Notes: a model not told the origin generated them from the sequence alone. A stretch of DNA of 29,475 nt from CAZPUS01 sp964589825 (GCA_964589825.1 CAZPUS010000032.1:1-29475), one strand, 5' to 3'. Shown: positions 8,411 through 16,449, numbered from the stretch's first letter. Numbers and translations: made by a program.

Positions 8411-9184
8411 ATGGAATTGCATGCGCTTCGCGGTTTGCTTGAATCGTTTGCCAACCAGGAGGTTTCGATCGATGAGGCTCTCTCACGGCTCAAACAGATG
8501 CCGTTTACCGATATCGGAGATACCAAACTCGACACACATCGGAGCATCCGCAAAGGAATGCCTGAAGTAATATACTGTGCAGGAAAAACTACCGACCAGG
8601 TGAAATCTATTATCCGGGAGCAGCTCTCTCAGGACGAGACGGTCTTTGGTACCCGTGCCCCGGAATCGATGCGAAAGGAACTCGCGACCACATTTGAAGA
8701 GCTCAGTTTTGACGATTCCGCCCGATGTTTCTGGCAGCGCTCCTCACAGTGGCATAAGAAGACGAATACACAGGGTACAATCGCGATTGTAACCGGTGGT
8801 ACCGCCGATATCCCGGTAGCCCGTGAAGCCCAACGCACTGTGGAGATATTGGGCCATCCATGTGAGTTTATCCCCGACATCGGTGTTGCGGGACTTCACC
8901 GCCTGCTCGCGTCGATGCCGGTGCTGCACGAGGCACGCGTAATTATCGCAGTAGCAGGGATGGAAGGCGCACTTCCTTCGGTAGTTGCGGGAATGGTCTC
9001 GTGTCCGGTGATTGGCGTGCCGACCGACGTGGGATACGGCTCTCACTTAAACGGCCTGGTACCGCTGTTTGCCATGCTCAACTCGTGTGCAAGCGGTCTT
9101 ACCGTCGTGAATGTCAACAACGGTTTTGGTGCCGGCATTGCCGCGGTCTCTATGAACCGTCGCCCCGATGTCCCCGATCAATAG
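8411..9184 (+). CDS. larB: LarB, nickel-pincer nucleotide cofactor synthase (NaAD carboxylase/hydrolase)
   Basis: This 257-residue protein of the LarB/PurE-like family acts first in making the nickel-pincer nucleotide cofactor of lactate racemase-type enzymes. It carboxylates and hydrolyses nicotinic acid adenine dinucleotide to pyridinium-3,5-biscarboxylic acid mononucleotide. The C-terminal AIR-carboxylase-like domain shows TGGTADIPVAREA, DIGVAGLHRL, GMEGALPSVVAG, PVIGVPTDVGYG and NVNNGFGAG. The N-terminal part contains MPEVIYCAGKT. ATG 8411 has AAAGGAG about 9 nt upstream; the frame opens at 8372 without a ribosome site. No larA, larC or larE is in the window. Its 3' end overlaps the convergent cyclase gene by 35 bp. 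Confidence 0.92.
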   Translation: MELHALRGLLESFANQEVSIDEALSRLKQMPFTDIGDTKLDTHRSIRKGMPEVIYCAGKTTDQVKSIIREQLSQDETVFGTRAPESMRKELATTFEELSFDDSARCFWQRSSQWHKKTNTQGTIAIVTGGTADIPVAREAQRTVEILGHPCEFIPDIGVAGLHRLLASMPVLHEARVIIAVAGMEGALPSVVAGMVSCPVIGVPTDVGYGSHLNGLVPLFAMLNSCASGLTVVNVNNGFGAGIAAVSMNRRPDVPDQ

Positions 9185-10013
9185 AAACCACGAAAATCAG
9201 CGGCCATCTCTTGCCCGTTACAAATGCCCTCCTTCGCTGTGGATCCCATGCAATTCCGTTAAGCACCGCATCGTCGGACCCCTGCACCTCAGCACGCAGC
9301 ACGAGTTCACTGCAGTCGATAACCCGCACCACCCGGGCCGGGGACTGCTGCAGGGATATAGCGAATATATAGTCACTGTACCAGACATTTGCATAGACCA
9401 GCCCATCGATACACTCCAGCTCGTTAAGCCGCGTCAGTCTTGCCTGGTTGTAGTACACCTCCCTTGTTGCACGCACCCCGAAATCATCTCCCCTTAGCGT
9501 CAGCGTATGGCTTCCGTCCGACATCACATACCGGCCGTTGCATACGGTGAGGCCCCAGCCTTCCCCTTTATAATGCAGCGTGTCGCGTACCGTCAAATCG
9601 ACAAGAGAATAGCGCAGTGCCATTTGTGCCTTCCAGGTAAGCTGTAGCGCATGCCGGTTGTGCAGTGCGAGACCCTCGCCAAAAAGCTTGTCATCCAGCG
9701 CGACTTCCGACTCTGCGATACCGGTTGCAGTATCGATGATACGAAGCTTTGACTGCCCGTAAAGACCGGTGCTTTCGTACAATTTTCCCTCATAGAGTGC
9801 CAGCCCCTGGGTAAAGGCGCTCGTGTCATGCACCAGGGTATCGGTAATAACCGGCGACACAACCACCGCAGTATCGCCCGCTGTAGTATCTCCATGCTGC
9901 GAATCCTGCCCGGGGATGTCGCACCCATATATGCACATGCCGCATACCACAAAAAGCAGCACACATGAGAAGTGCCCCATTGTGCGGAGTATGAGTATAA
10001 CGTTGGTTTTCAT
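9150..10013 (-). CDS. Glutaminyl-peptide cyclotransferase (plant-type, secreted)
   Basis: This 287-residue exported enzyme is predicted to convert N-terminal glutamine of peptides to pyroglutamate. The beta-propeller landmarks of the plant-type family are present: FTQGLALYEGKLYESTGLYG, LFGEGLAL, LTWK, YKGEGWGLT, MSDGSHTLTLRG, LNELECIDGLVYANVWYSD, LNGIAWDP and FVTGKRWPLIFVV. The N-terminus (VILILR, then CVLLFVVCGMCIYGC) is a signal sequence. Cys31 after IYG could be lipidated, though Tyr is unusual in a lipobox. ATG 10013 gives a normal signal length; an in-frame GTG at 10037 is an alternative. It is last in the pgi-yjbQ operon and overlaps larB tail to tail. Confidence 0.85.
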   Translation of the reverse strand: MKTNVILILRTMGHFSCVLLFVVCGMCIYGCDIPGQDSQHGDTTAGDTAVVVSPVITDTLVHDTSAFTQGLALYEGKLYESTGLYGQSKLRIIDTATGIAESEVALDDKLFGEGLALHNRHALQLTWKAQMALRYSLVDLTVRDTLHYKGEGWGLTVCNGRYVMSDGSHTLTLRGDDFGVRATREVYYNQARLTRLNELECIDGLVYANVWYSDYIFAISLQQSPARVVRVIDCSELVLRAEVQGSDDAVLNGIAWDPQRRRAFVTGKRWPLIFVVSIDRGHRGDGS

Positions 10014-10071
10014 TCCATACGCATCGCGTGTTGGCACGGCTTATAAGGGATAACTGTGCAGCCGCCCCGCG

Positions 10072-10488
10072 TTATTCACCGATAATTTTCACCAGTACCC
10101 GTTTGGCTCTTTTACCGTCGAATTCACCGTAAAAAATCTGCTCCCAGGGCCCAAAATCGAGTTTCCCGTCAGTAACCGCGACAACGACTTCACGTCCCAT
10201 GACCTGACGCTTCAGGTGCGCATCCCCGTTATCTTCGAACCCGTTATGACGATACCTGCTGACCGGCTCGTGAGGAGCAAGCCCCTCGAGCCAGTCATCG
10301 TAATCTTTGAGCAGGCCCGGTTCATCGTCATTGATATACACACTTGCAGTAATGTGCATGGCATTCACCAGGCACATCCCTTCCCGGATTCCGCTTTTGT
10401 CAAGACACTCTTTTACCTTCGGCGTAATGTTGATGTAGTCTCTCCTGGTGGGCACATTGAACGTCAGTACTTCCCGATACGACTTCAT
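10072..10488 (-). CDS. yjbQ: YjbQ family protein (UPF0047)
   Basis: This 138-residue protein of the YjbQ/UPF0047 family has typical landmarks: NAMHITASVYINDDEPGLL, a WLEGLAPHE segment, YRHNGFEDNGDAHLKRQVMG and FGPWEQIFYGEFDGKR. The histidines and aspartates in these motifs line the presumed active site. Some members have weak thiamine-phosphate synthase activity, but the true role is not settled. A TTG at 10494 would add two residues; ATG 10488 is preferred because GGGGAG ends 6 nt upstream. Only 11 bp separates it from pgi, so it is co-transcribed. Confidence 0.9.
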   Translation of the reverse strand: MKSYREVLTFNVPTRRDYINITPKVKECLDKSGIREGMCLVNAMHITASVYINDDEPGLLKDYDDWLEGLAPHEPVSRYRHNGFEDNGDAHLKRQVMGREVVVAVTDGKLDFGPWEQIFYGEFDGKRAKRVLVKIIGE

Positions 10489-10499
10489 ACTCAACTCCC

Positions 10500-11831
10500 C
10501 TAAATACGATTCTGAAGTTTTTTAGTCTCTTCTTCGAATCCCGGTTTTTCCAGCAACGCGAACATGTTCTTTTTATACGCTTCAACGCCGGGCTGATCGA
10601 ACGGATTGATCCGAAGGATATAGCCCGAAACGGCGATCGCCTTTTCGTAAAAATAAAAAAGATACCCGAGTGACGCAGGTGTACGATCCGCCACTGTCAG
10701 TGTGGATACCGGCACGCCACCGTCCTTATGAGCCAGAAGTGTGCCAAGATACGCTTTTTCGTTTATCTGCTCCAGTGTCCTTGCGTGCAGATAGTTCATG
10801 TTATCGCAGTTATCCTCGAACCGGGGCACCGTCACCGATGTTGCGGTTTTTTCCAGGCGGATGAACGTTTCGAATGCAATTCGCGTACCCTCCTGCATCC
10901 ACTGTCCAAGAGAGTGCAGATCTGTCGTATTGTCGACAAGCGCGGGGAAAATACCGGTCAGATTTTTACCTTCGCTCTCTCCGGCAAGCTGCTTCCACCA
11001 CTCGCCGATATAATGCAGCTGCGGCTGAAAGGTCGACATCACCTCGGTGGTAAGCCCTTTGCGGAAAAGGATGTTGCGAACCGCTGCATAGCGTGCCGCA
11101 TGGTTGTCTTCAAGCGTATTTTGGCTGCAATGCTGCATCGCTTCCCGCGCACCAGCGAGCATCTCGCGGATATCTATACCTGCATACGCAATGGGAACGA
11201 GCCCCACAGGAGTCATTACCGAAAACCTTCCGCCCACATCTCCCGGAATCGAAAAAGTGGTATAGCCCTGCTGCTGCGAAAGCGAGCGCAGTGCGCCTTT
11301 TTCGGGGTCGGTGGTTGCCACGATTCGTGTCGCAGCTTCCTCCGTCCCGTACTTTTCTTCCATGGCCTTTCGTACGATACGAAATACCACGCCGGGCTCA
11401 GTAGTAGTGCCGCTTTTGGAAATCACATTAACCGCCACCTCGTTCTCTTTGATCAGCGTCAGAAGATCGGCCATATAATCGGAGTTAAGGTGATGACCGG
11501 CAAACACAACACGCGGAACCCGCTGATCGTCGAATGCAGAAGACCTAAATTCAATTGCTGCTTTTGCACCGAGATATGAACCGCCGATGCCGATACATAT
11601 AAGCACGTCGCTTTTTTTACGCAACATATCACATACCTGCTGTATTTCGTCAAGCAGGGTATCCTCTGTTTTTTCCGGAAGAGAAAGCCAGCCAAGCATC
11701 TCAGCTCCTGCGCCGCTTCCCTCATGCAGCCTGCGCTGCGCCGCCATCGCCGCCTCTTCGTACTGTGAGAGCTCTCCCTGCGATACCCATTCGCCCAGCG
11801 ATTGTGTCGAATACCATACACGTCTGTTCAT
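10500..11831 (-). CDS. pgi: Glucose-6-phosphate isomerase
   Basis: This 443-residue enzyme interconverts glucose 6-phosphate and fructose 6-phosphate in the cytoplasm. Its length matches the short bacterial form. Visible motifs are ICIGIGGSYLGAKAA, NVISKSGTTTEPGVVFRI (phosphate binding), DVGGRFSVMTPVGLVPIAYA, LAGESEGKNLTG (catalytic Glu) and VSGYILRINPFDQPGVEAYK (catalytic Lys near the C-terminus). The start ATG 11831 has AAAGGA about 9 nt upstream. It leads a three-gene operon with yjbQ and the cyclase gene. No missing motif is evident. Confidence 0.96.
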   Translation of the reverse strand: MNRRVWYSTQSLGEWVSQGELSQYEEAAMAAQRRLHEGSGAGAEMLGWLSLPEKTEDTLLDEIQQVCDMLRKKSDVLICIGIGGSYLGAKAAIEFRSSAFDDQRVPRVVFAGHHLNSDYMADLLTLIKENEVAVNVISKSGTTTEPGVVFRIVRKAMEEKYGTEEAATRIVATTDPEKGALRSLSQQQGYTTFSIPGDVGGRFSVMTPVGLVPIAYAGIDIREMLAGAREAMQHCSQNTLEDNHAARYAAVRNILFRKGLTTEVMSTFQPQLHYIGEWWKQLAGESEGKNLTGIFPALVDNTTDLHSLGQWMQEGTRIAFETFIRLEKTATSVTVPRFEDNCDNMNYLHARTLEQINEKAYLGTLLAHKDGGVPVSTLTVADRTPASLGYLFYFYEKAIAVSGYILRINPFDQPGVEAYKKNMFALLEKPGFEEETKKLQNRI

Positions 11832-11848
11832 TACAGATAGTCCTTTTG

Positions 11849-11876
11849 ATTATAAATGAATCGAATCGTTTGACCA
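11849..11876 (-). promoter_or_regulatory. Candidate promoter for pgi operon
   Basis: On the minus strand a perfect TATAAT (plus 11849-11854) lies 16 bp downstream of TGGTCA (plus 11871-11876, four of six matches). It would give a very short leader before ATG 11831, so it may be incidental. The remaining part of 11877-12317 shows no convincing gene or structure. Confidence 0.3.
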
Positions 11877-12317
11877 CGAAACACTACTCCCGCCGCCGGC
11901 TCCTTTTCATCATGCGATACAATGCAGCCTGGCATTTCCGCGTCTGAAATGCAGCAAGCCGGGGCTACAAAAATACAATATGGCATGGTGGATTCTATAT
12001 CATAAAAGCCCGTTTAAACCATACCCCGCCTTTCTTCCAACCAGGTGCGCTGCTGCTGCATACTGCACCCATCAGGCAATGAGGTTGTTCATTGCTCCGG
12101 CCGAAGATTGCCGCTTCTGTACCCCAGATGCGAAAATGGGAACGGTGGTACTTTATTACCTTTTACCGATATAACCGCACTTGCTGCCCTCCCCCCCTCC
12201 GGTTCCATTTCCCCGCTATAGTATGATGTACGGCTCCGATCCCTGTTATTCGTGCTTTTGTGGCATGGACGGAAAAGGTACCATTTGCTAATAAGATACC
12301 ACCGCCCCCTGTTTCCC

Positions 12318-12345
12318 AACAAATAAACTCGCTCAATTCAGGTGA
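12318..12345 (-). repeat. Half-copy of the dispersed intergenic element (copy E)
   Basis: The reverse complement contains ACCTGAATTGAGCG (plus 12330-12343), identical to the ends of the copies at 3551 and 29231. The adjoining AACAAAT resembles the right end of the copy near the tRNA. The similarity stops inwards, so only one end is recognisable. It lies 8 bp past the stop of the conserved hypothetical gene. Confidence 0.4.
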
Positions 12346-12352
12346 CACCAAT

Positions 12353-12694
12353 TCAATCAAGTTCCTTGCGTATGGGATCTTCCAAGACATCAACTACCAT
12401 GCTGTGATACTCAATGTCAAACCACTCACGAAACATCTTAATTGTTCGGTTCTCTGGCCACATGGACTCATCTACATACCACCCTTGGAGTTCACTCTCA
12501 AATAAAACGTCGAAGTTGGCCTCAATTTTATGGGACGCTTCACTTGGGCCGTCCATCTCGGGCAGTAAGTACACATTGCAGTCTGTTCTTACGTCTTCAA
12601 GTCCAACGGGATCCTCGGCATCATGTGAGTTAATCCAATCCACCAGCGGCTGTTTCCCTTTGAGAATTACAGCATTCCTATTTACCAAGAACAT
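12353..12694 (-). CDS. Conserved hypothetical protein, 113 residues
   Basis: This small, acidic, cytoplasmic protein has no signal peptide or membrane segment. It resembles a widespread unnamed bacterial family by its ordered landmarks: NRNAVILKGKQPLVDWINS at the start, VYLLPEMDGPSE in the middle, then GWYVDESMWPENRTIKMFRE and WFDIEYHSMVVDVLEDPI at the end. GGGAG lies 7-8 nt upstream of ATG 12694. It stands alone between the pgi operon and the envelope cluster and is flanked by non-coding DNA with an element fragment. No function is known to me. The recognition is from general pattern memory, not from a search. Confidence 0.8.
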   Translation of the reverse strand: MFLVNRNAVILKGKQPLVDWINSHDAEDPVGLEDVRTDCNVYLLPEMDGPSEASHKIEANFDVLFESELQGWYVDESMWPENRTIKMFREWFDIEYHSMVVDVLEDPIRKELD

Positions 12695-12735
12695 AATTGC
12701 ACTCCCTTGTATAATAATTGTTTCTCTGAGCTAAA

Positions 12736-12766
12736 AGGGGCTTAAAAATGGCCTTGATTAGCCCCT
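12736..12766 (-). terminator. Weak terminator-like stem-loop
   Basis: The arms AGGGGCT (12736-12742) and AGCCCCT (12760-12766) form a perfect 7-bp stem with a 17-nt loop. Read on the minus strand it is followed by TTTTAG. It could end transcripts from the outer-membrane protein gene, whose stop is 220 bp upstream. The 12695-12988 gap otherwise holds a 17-nt palindrome at 12824-12840 and no convincing gene. Confidence 0.35.
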
Positions 12767-12823
12767 CCTCCTTCACGTATAAATAATACATTCATGTTTC
12801 CACAACCTCTTGTGAATACAGGT

Positions 12824-12840
12824 GTTCGATGGCATCGAAC
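12824..12840. promoter_or_regulatory. 17-nt palindrome, operator-like or hairpin
   Basis: GTTCGATG and CATCGAAC are perfect inverted arms around a single central G. As DNA it resembles a dimeric regulator site. As RNA it could fold into a short hairpin. It lies in a gap about 130 bp upstream of the conserved hypothetical gene and downstream of the outer-membrane protein gene. No regulator can be assigned. Confidence 0.25.
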
Positions 12841-12988
12841 CCCTGGTAACTGCCCCCCCCAGGCGCGTATCATACGCCTCATTTTTCAAATTGTATTCCA
12901 CGCACATATCGATTTTTCTGCGCACGTTATCATGAAAGCGATACCGCCTTCTCAAACGTGAATCACTCCTGCCCTTACGACTCAAGCC

Positions 12989-14488
12989 CTAAGGAATCCG
13001 GTAGGTCAGAAACGAGCGAAATGCAAGTCCCTGCTCATTCCCGGAAAACACACCGTCGGTATAGTGACGAAAAAGCCAGAAGATACCCATTTCTATTGCG
13101 AGGCGTGAATCAAACAGCAAGGCACGAGCCTCGAGTCCGGTTCTGTGCAGGTCCCATTGAGTGTGAAACCGCACCACCGGTTCATACCGCTGCGGCAGCT
13201 GTGAGCGGACTGCGGCAGGATGTACACTTCCGAACCATCCTGCACCGAGCGATCCGATCGCATCGTTTCGTTGCATAAATTGATAATGCAGGCCAAATGT
13301 CATGTCTGAAATCCCGGGTGCGTAGTCGCGTCCGGCCAAATGCAGCGGTGCACCTTGCACGTTGATATCAAAGCCGTGCAGTCCCGCATCGGCCGAAGTA
13401 TCGGATGCGTTATAGCCTGCTGCGACAAAATCGTAGCCAAACCCGCACGAAAGGTCCGCGCCGTAACCGGCCCGGATACCGCCCCCAACTTGTACATGTG
13501 AGCTAATCCATCCACTGTCCTGTTGTTTGTCCCCATACTGCAGCGGATAATTATCCTCGGTGGCATCGTAGCGGGTAACATGCGAGCGGGTATGGGATAT
13601 GCCCAGTGCGGGCATCAGCCTGATATCCTCACCTGCAGTGTAGAGGGGTGGTACGGTATATCTGCCTCTGAGTTCCCAGTGCAGCGTGTCCGCCACAAGT
13701 GCATCACGGTGAATTTCATTGACCGAATAGACCGAATGGTTCTTGCCCACCACCAGCGCACCGTTTGCTGCCACTGGAAAGTCGTCCCTGTTTAGATCGA
13801 GGGTAAAAAACAGAAGCGGCAGGCTCACCTCGCCGATATTGTCTTCGTCAACCTGTGGATTGTGCGATTCGGTATCTTTTAGCGTATCCAGCAACCCGCT
13901 GACACCGGTTCCGGCATCGATACGCACCATATCCAAAAGCGTAGTCCCCAGAAAGAGACGCACACGGTACAGCTCCAGATGAAGCCGCTGGTAGCGCTCG
14001 AATCTGCCACCACCAAACCTGCCTACAAGATTACCGCCGATACGCAAAAGCCCCTGTGCGGTATTCCCGGCAAAATGGACGCCCACCTCATGCAGCAAAA
14101 ACTCGTGCAGATCGCTTTCGTACGGAAACGATCCCGGCACAAACCGGTACTGCACACGGGCGAGCATATGTCCGGGAGTACCGGCACGCATGTCAATCGC
14201 CTCGAGACTGTTGAAGGCAAACACAGAATCATCATACGACACATTGCTGCTGTGCATATGGGCATAGCCGGTGGTGATCGACAATCTGTGCGTAAAATCC
14301 TGCAAAAGCCCCAACGGATTTTCTCCTACATGCCAGGAGGAATAGGCAGCGGTATCGATAAGCGAACCGGTCCCGAACGCGGCAAATGATCTGTGCCACG
14401 TACCCGCACATATAACGAGAGCCAGTAAAAAAAGAAAAGGCCTGTCCACCAATACCGCGCGATGTCTCATTTTTTTGTTATTTTGCAT
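12989..14488 (-). CDS. Predicted outer-membrane beta-barrel protein, unknown function
   Basis: This 499-residue protein begins with a clear signal peptide: MQNNKKMRHR, hydrophobic FLFLLALVICAG, then SFAA. The mature part is rich in alternating aromatic/polar beta-strands and glycine (GDKQQDSGWISSHVQVGGG, GADLSCGFGYDFVAAGYNAS), as in outer-membrane barrels. ATG 14488 has AAGGAG 6 nt upstream. The frame stays open to 14659, but that extension is translated from the intergenic repeat and is not protein-like. I do not recognise a named family. It follows the DUF368 gene on the same strand but is separated by the repeat element, which may supply its promoter. Confidence 0.75.
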   Translation of the reverse strand: MQNNKKMRHRAVLVDRPFLFLLALVICAGTWHRSFAAFGTGSLIDTAAYSSWHVGENPLGLLQDFTHRLSITTGYAHMHSSNVSYDDSVFAFNSLEAIDMRAGTPGHMLARVQYRFVPGSFPYESDLHEFLLHEVGVHFAGNTAQGLLRIGGNLVGRFGGGRFERYQRLHLELYRVRLFLGTTLLDMVRIDAGTGVSGLLDTLKDTESHNPQVDEDNIGEVSLPLLFFTLDLNRDDFPVAANGALVVGKNHSVYSVNEIHRDALVADTLHWELRGRYTVPPLYTAGEDIRLMPALGISHTRSHVTRYDATEDNYPLQYGDKQQDSGWISSHVQVGGGIRAGYGADLSCGFGYDFVAAGYNASDTSADAGLHGFDINVQGAPLHLAGRDYAPGISDMTFGLHYQFMQRNDAIGSLGAGWFGSVHPAAVRSQLPQRYEPVVRFHTQWDLHRTGLEARALLFDSRLAIEMGIFWLFRHYTDGVFSGNEQGLAFRSFLTYRIP

Positions 14489-14500
14489 ACTCACTCCTTG

Positions 14501-14672
14501 TATACCCTCATTTGAGCAATCGTGTTGATGAAAGCTGCGGTGAGCTGTGCTGCTGTTGTGTTCTTCAACATTATGGGGCAACCTTGTTGGTTGTCCATGG
14601 GTTTCGAGAATATAAGAGTCGTGCCGATTGCAGCAGATTTTGCACACAAAATCGCTCAATTCAGGGCATAAA
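14501..14672. repeat. Full copy of the 172-bp intergenic inverted-repeat element (copy B)
   Basis: The left end CCTCATTTGAGC (14506-14517) and the right end GCTCAATTCAGGG (14654-14666) are imperfect inverted repeats. The similarity extends inwards about 38 bp, through GATGAAAGCTGCGG on the left and GCAGCAGATTTT on the right. The core shares CCTTGTTGGTTG and CGAGAATATAA with the copy at 19738, in the same order, and the two copies are equal in length. The right end also contains a hairpin, GATTTTG/CAAAATC. There is no coding capacity. It fills nearly all the space between the DUF368 gene and the outer-membrane protein gene. Confidence 0.75.
14570..14597 (-). promoter_or_regulatory. Candidate promoter inside copy B for the outer-membrane protein gene
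   Basis: On the minus strand TGGACA (plus 14592-14597) and CATAAT (plus 14570-14575) each match the sigma70 consensus at five of six positions, with a 16-bp spacer. The predicted leader is about 75 nt. The same hexamers are not conserved in the copy at 19738, so this would be a local feature. Confidence 0.4.
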
Positions 14673-14677
14673 TGAAT

Positions 14678-15808
14678 TCAGGCCACAGATGCATCCGATG
14701 CGCCCTCTTTTTTCCCTCCGAAATGTATAAACAACATCATAATACCCGCACCGAACGCTGCGCTTATCAGCACACCCCATACCTGCTCCCATGCAGAGGG
14801 AAGTATATTCGTATTGGTATAGACCACTGCATCTTCGATAATGCGTATCCCGTCTTCGCCTTTTTCGACCTTGTCCATAATCCGATACTCCTTAAATGGC
14901 CACAAGGCATAGAGCGATCCCGCCATCAGACCGATCAGAAACGCCATTGTCGCGTCATGAAACCTGGAAAGAAGCCAGTTCACAAGACGGGCAAACAAAA
15001 AAAGACCGGCGACCATCCCGACGGAAAACACGCTCAGATAAAGCAGCGCCGAAATCTGCAGCGACTTGAGGTGAGATATGGCGGTAATCACCTCGAAGTA
15101 GACCCCGAAGACAATAAGAACCAACGATCCGCTTATGCCCGGCAGTACCATGGCCGATATGGCGACCGCCCCGGCACACAGAATCCACAGGTATTCATAC
15201 GCAGAATAGCCTGTTGCGCCAAACAGCGCCGAAGACTGCATCGCATCCCCCTCTTGCGCCATCTCGGTATAGAGTCTGGTTTTTGCACGTTCCTTTTCAT
15301 ATGGATTGCCCGTACTCGCGACCGCGACGGTGGCGGCAAGTCCCGCCACACACAAGAGAAGATGCACGGGACGGGGCCGCAGCAGCAACCTCCATGGAAT
15401 GATGACCGAGACAAGTATCAGTCCGAAGAAAAACCCGTAGGTAGACTCGAACTGCCGGGTAAGCAGCCAGGCCATGAGTTCCGAAAGCAGCACTATCGCC
15501 ATGAGAGTCCCGATACCCAGCCTGATCATAAACGCTGCATCGAGTTTGCGCAGTATCAGCCCAAAACGCATCCGGTGACGTCTGCTTCCCGGATGCCGCA
15601 ACAGCGAGAACCCGGCAGTAATAAAACGTACAGCTATCGAGGCGTTGACCCGATGCAGAATACCAATGACACGCTCGTACATACCGAGAATGAGCAGAAA
15701 AGTCCCGCCCGAGACCCCGGGGATAATATTGGCTATCCCGATGCAGAGGCCGCTGAGAAAATCCCTGATCCAGACGACTGCACGTGAAGGTAACGTCACT
15801 CCTGCCAT
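14678..15808 (-). CDS. popT: DUF368 family polyprenyl-phosphate transporter (PopT-like)
   Basis: This 376-residue polytopic inner-membrane protein of the DUF368 family contains the two hallmark repeats SGLCIGIANIIPGVSGGTFL (near residue 19) and VAISAMVLPGISGSLVLIVFG. These are re-entrant-loop type motifs in inverted halves. Members have been shown to flip undecaprenyl phosphate back across the inner membrane for reuse in cell-wall and surface-glycan synthesis. The start overlaps the end of pcm by 13 bp, with AGGAG in pcm, so translation is coupled. The upstream glycosyltransferase and acyltransferase genes fit an envelope role. The symbol follows the named family; substrate is inferred. Confidence 0.88.
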   Translation of the reverse strand: MAGVTLPSRAVVWIRDFLSGLCIGIANIIPGVSGGTFLLILGMYERVIGILHRVNASIAVRFITAGFSLLRHPGSRRHRMRFGLILRKLDAAFMIRLGIGTLMAIVLLSELMAWLLTRQFESTYGFFFGLILVSVIIPWRLLLRPRPVHLLLCVAGLAATVAVASTGNPYEKERAKTRLYTEMAQEGDAMQSSALFGATGYSAYEYLWILCAGAVAISAMVLPGISGSLVLIVFGVYFEVITAISHLKSLQISALLYLSVFSVGMVAGLFLFARLVNWLLSRFHDATMAFLIGLMAGSLYALWPFKEYRIMDKVEKGEDGIRIIEDAVVYTNTNILPSAWEQVWGVLISAAFGAGIMMLFIHFGGKKEGASDASVA

Positions 15809-16449
15809 CCTTTCTCTCCTACCAGCGGCACGAATACCACACTCTCTCCTTCATCCCGTCGTGTGGTACCGTCCTCGAGTTTTGTATAAATGTAAAGCTT
15901 CTGCAGCGCTCTGTCTCCCGCAGGGATAACCATCCTCCCGCCGGGTGCGAGCTGTTTCTGCAACTGCTCGGGTACGCAGGGCGCACCGGCCGTGACCACG
16001 ATACGGTCAAAAGGTGCGTAAGCAGGCCATCCTTTGGTCCCGTCGCCGGTTTTGCATACGATATTCGCATATCCGAGCCGCTGCAGGTTCTTTTTGGCTC
16101 TCTCGGCCAGTGAGGCATTACGTTCGATTGTATACATACGCTTGGAAAACCATGCCAGCACGGCCGCCTGGTATCCTGATCCGGTGCCAATTTCGAGGAT
16201 TTTGTCATCTTTTTCTATCTGTAAAAGCTCCGTCATTCTGGCGACCACATAAGGCTGAGAAATTGTCTGTCCAAACCCGATGGGCAATGCCACGTCATCA
16301 TAAGCCTGATTCTCGAATCCCGGATCCACGAGTTTATGCCGTTCAACCGATCCGATGGCCTCGAGTACACGGGTATCGGATATGCCCTTCTGGGAAAGCT
16401 GGTTTACCAGCCGTCTGCGTGCGATTTGCGGGTTTAGAGGTCCCGGCAT
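15796..16449 (-). CDS. pcm: Protein-L-isoaspartate O-methyltransferase
   Basis: This 217-residue SAM-dependent methyltransferase repairs isoaspartyl residues in aged proteins. Landmarks are FENQAYDDVALPIGFGQTIS and QPYVVARMTELL (substrate-binding region), the SAM motif KILEIGTGSGYQAAVLAW, YTIERN, GDGTKGWPAYAPFDRIVVTA and LAPGGRMVIPAG. The length is normal for the family. ATG 16449 is preceded by AAAGGAG about 6 nt upstream. It overlaps the DUF368 gene and follows the glycosyltransferase gene after a 90-bp gap, so it is probably in the same transcript. Confidence 0.95.
   Translation of the reverse strand: MPGPLNPQIARRRLVNQLSQKGISDTRVLEAIGSVERHKLVDPGFENQAYDDVALPIGFGQTISQPYVVARMTELLQIEKDDKILEIGTGSGYQAAVLAWFSKRMYTIERNASLAERAKKNLQRLGYANIVCKTGDGTKGWPAYAPFDRIVVTAGAPCVPEQLQKQLAPGGRMVIPAGDRALQKLYIYTKLEDGTTRRDEGESVVFVPLVGEKGWQE

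Noticed and set aside
10728..11579. 283-residue plus-strand frame opposite pgi
   Set aside because: It is antisense to an unmistakable pgi with no ribosome site or domain; a shadow frame.
12163..12393. 76-residue minus-strand frame overlapping the end of the conserved hypothetical gene
   Set aside because: It overlaps a better-supported gene, its sequence runs through an element fragment, and its composition is not protein-like.
12773..12985. 70-residue minus-strand frame with TTG start after the outer-membrane protein gene
   Set aside because: It has no ribosome site, a very basic odd composition and no recognisable family. I cannot support it as a gene, though it is followed by a weak terminator-like hairpin.
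14489..14659. N-terminal extension of the outer-membrane protein frame
   Set aside because: It is translated through the intergenic element, is Cys/His-rich and precedes the signal peptide. ATG 14488 has a strong ribosome site.
14672..15787. 371-residue open frame on the plus strand opposite the DUF368 gene
   Set aside because: It is antisense to a clear membrane-protein gene. The product is very rich in Arg, His, Gln and Pro and lacks any recognisable motif, so it is a shadow of codon bias.
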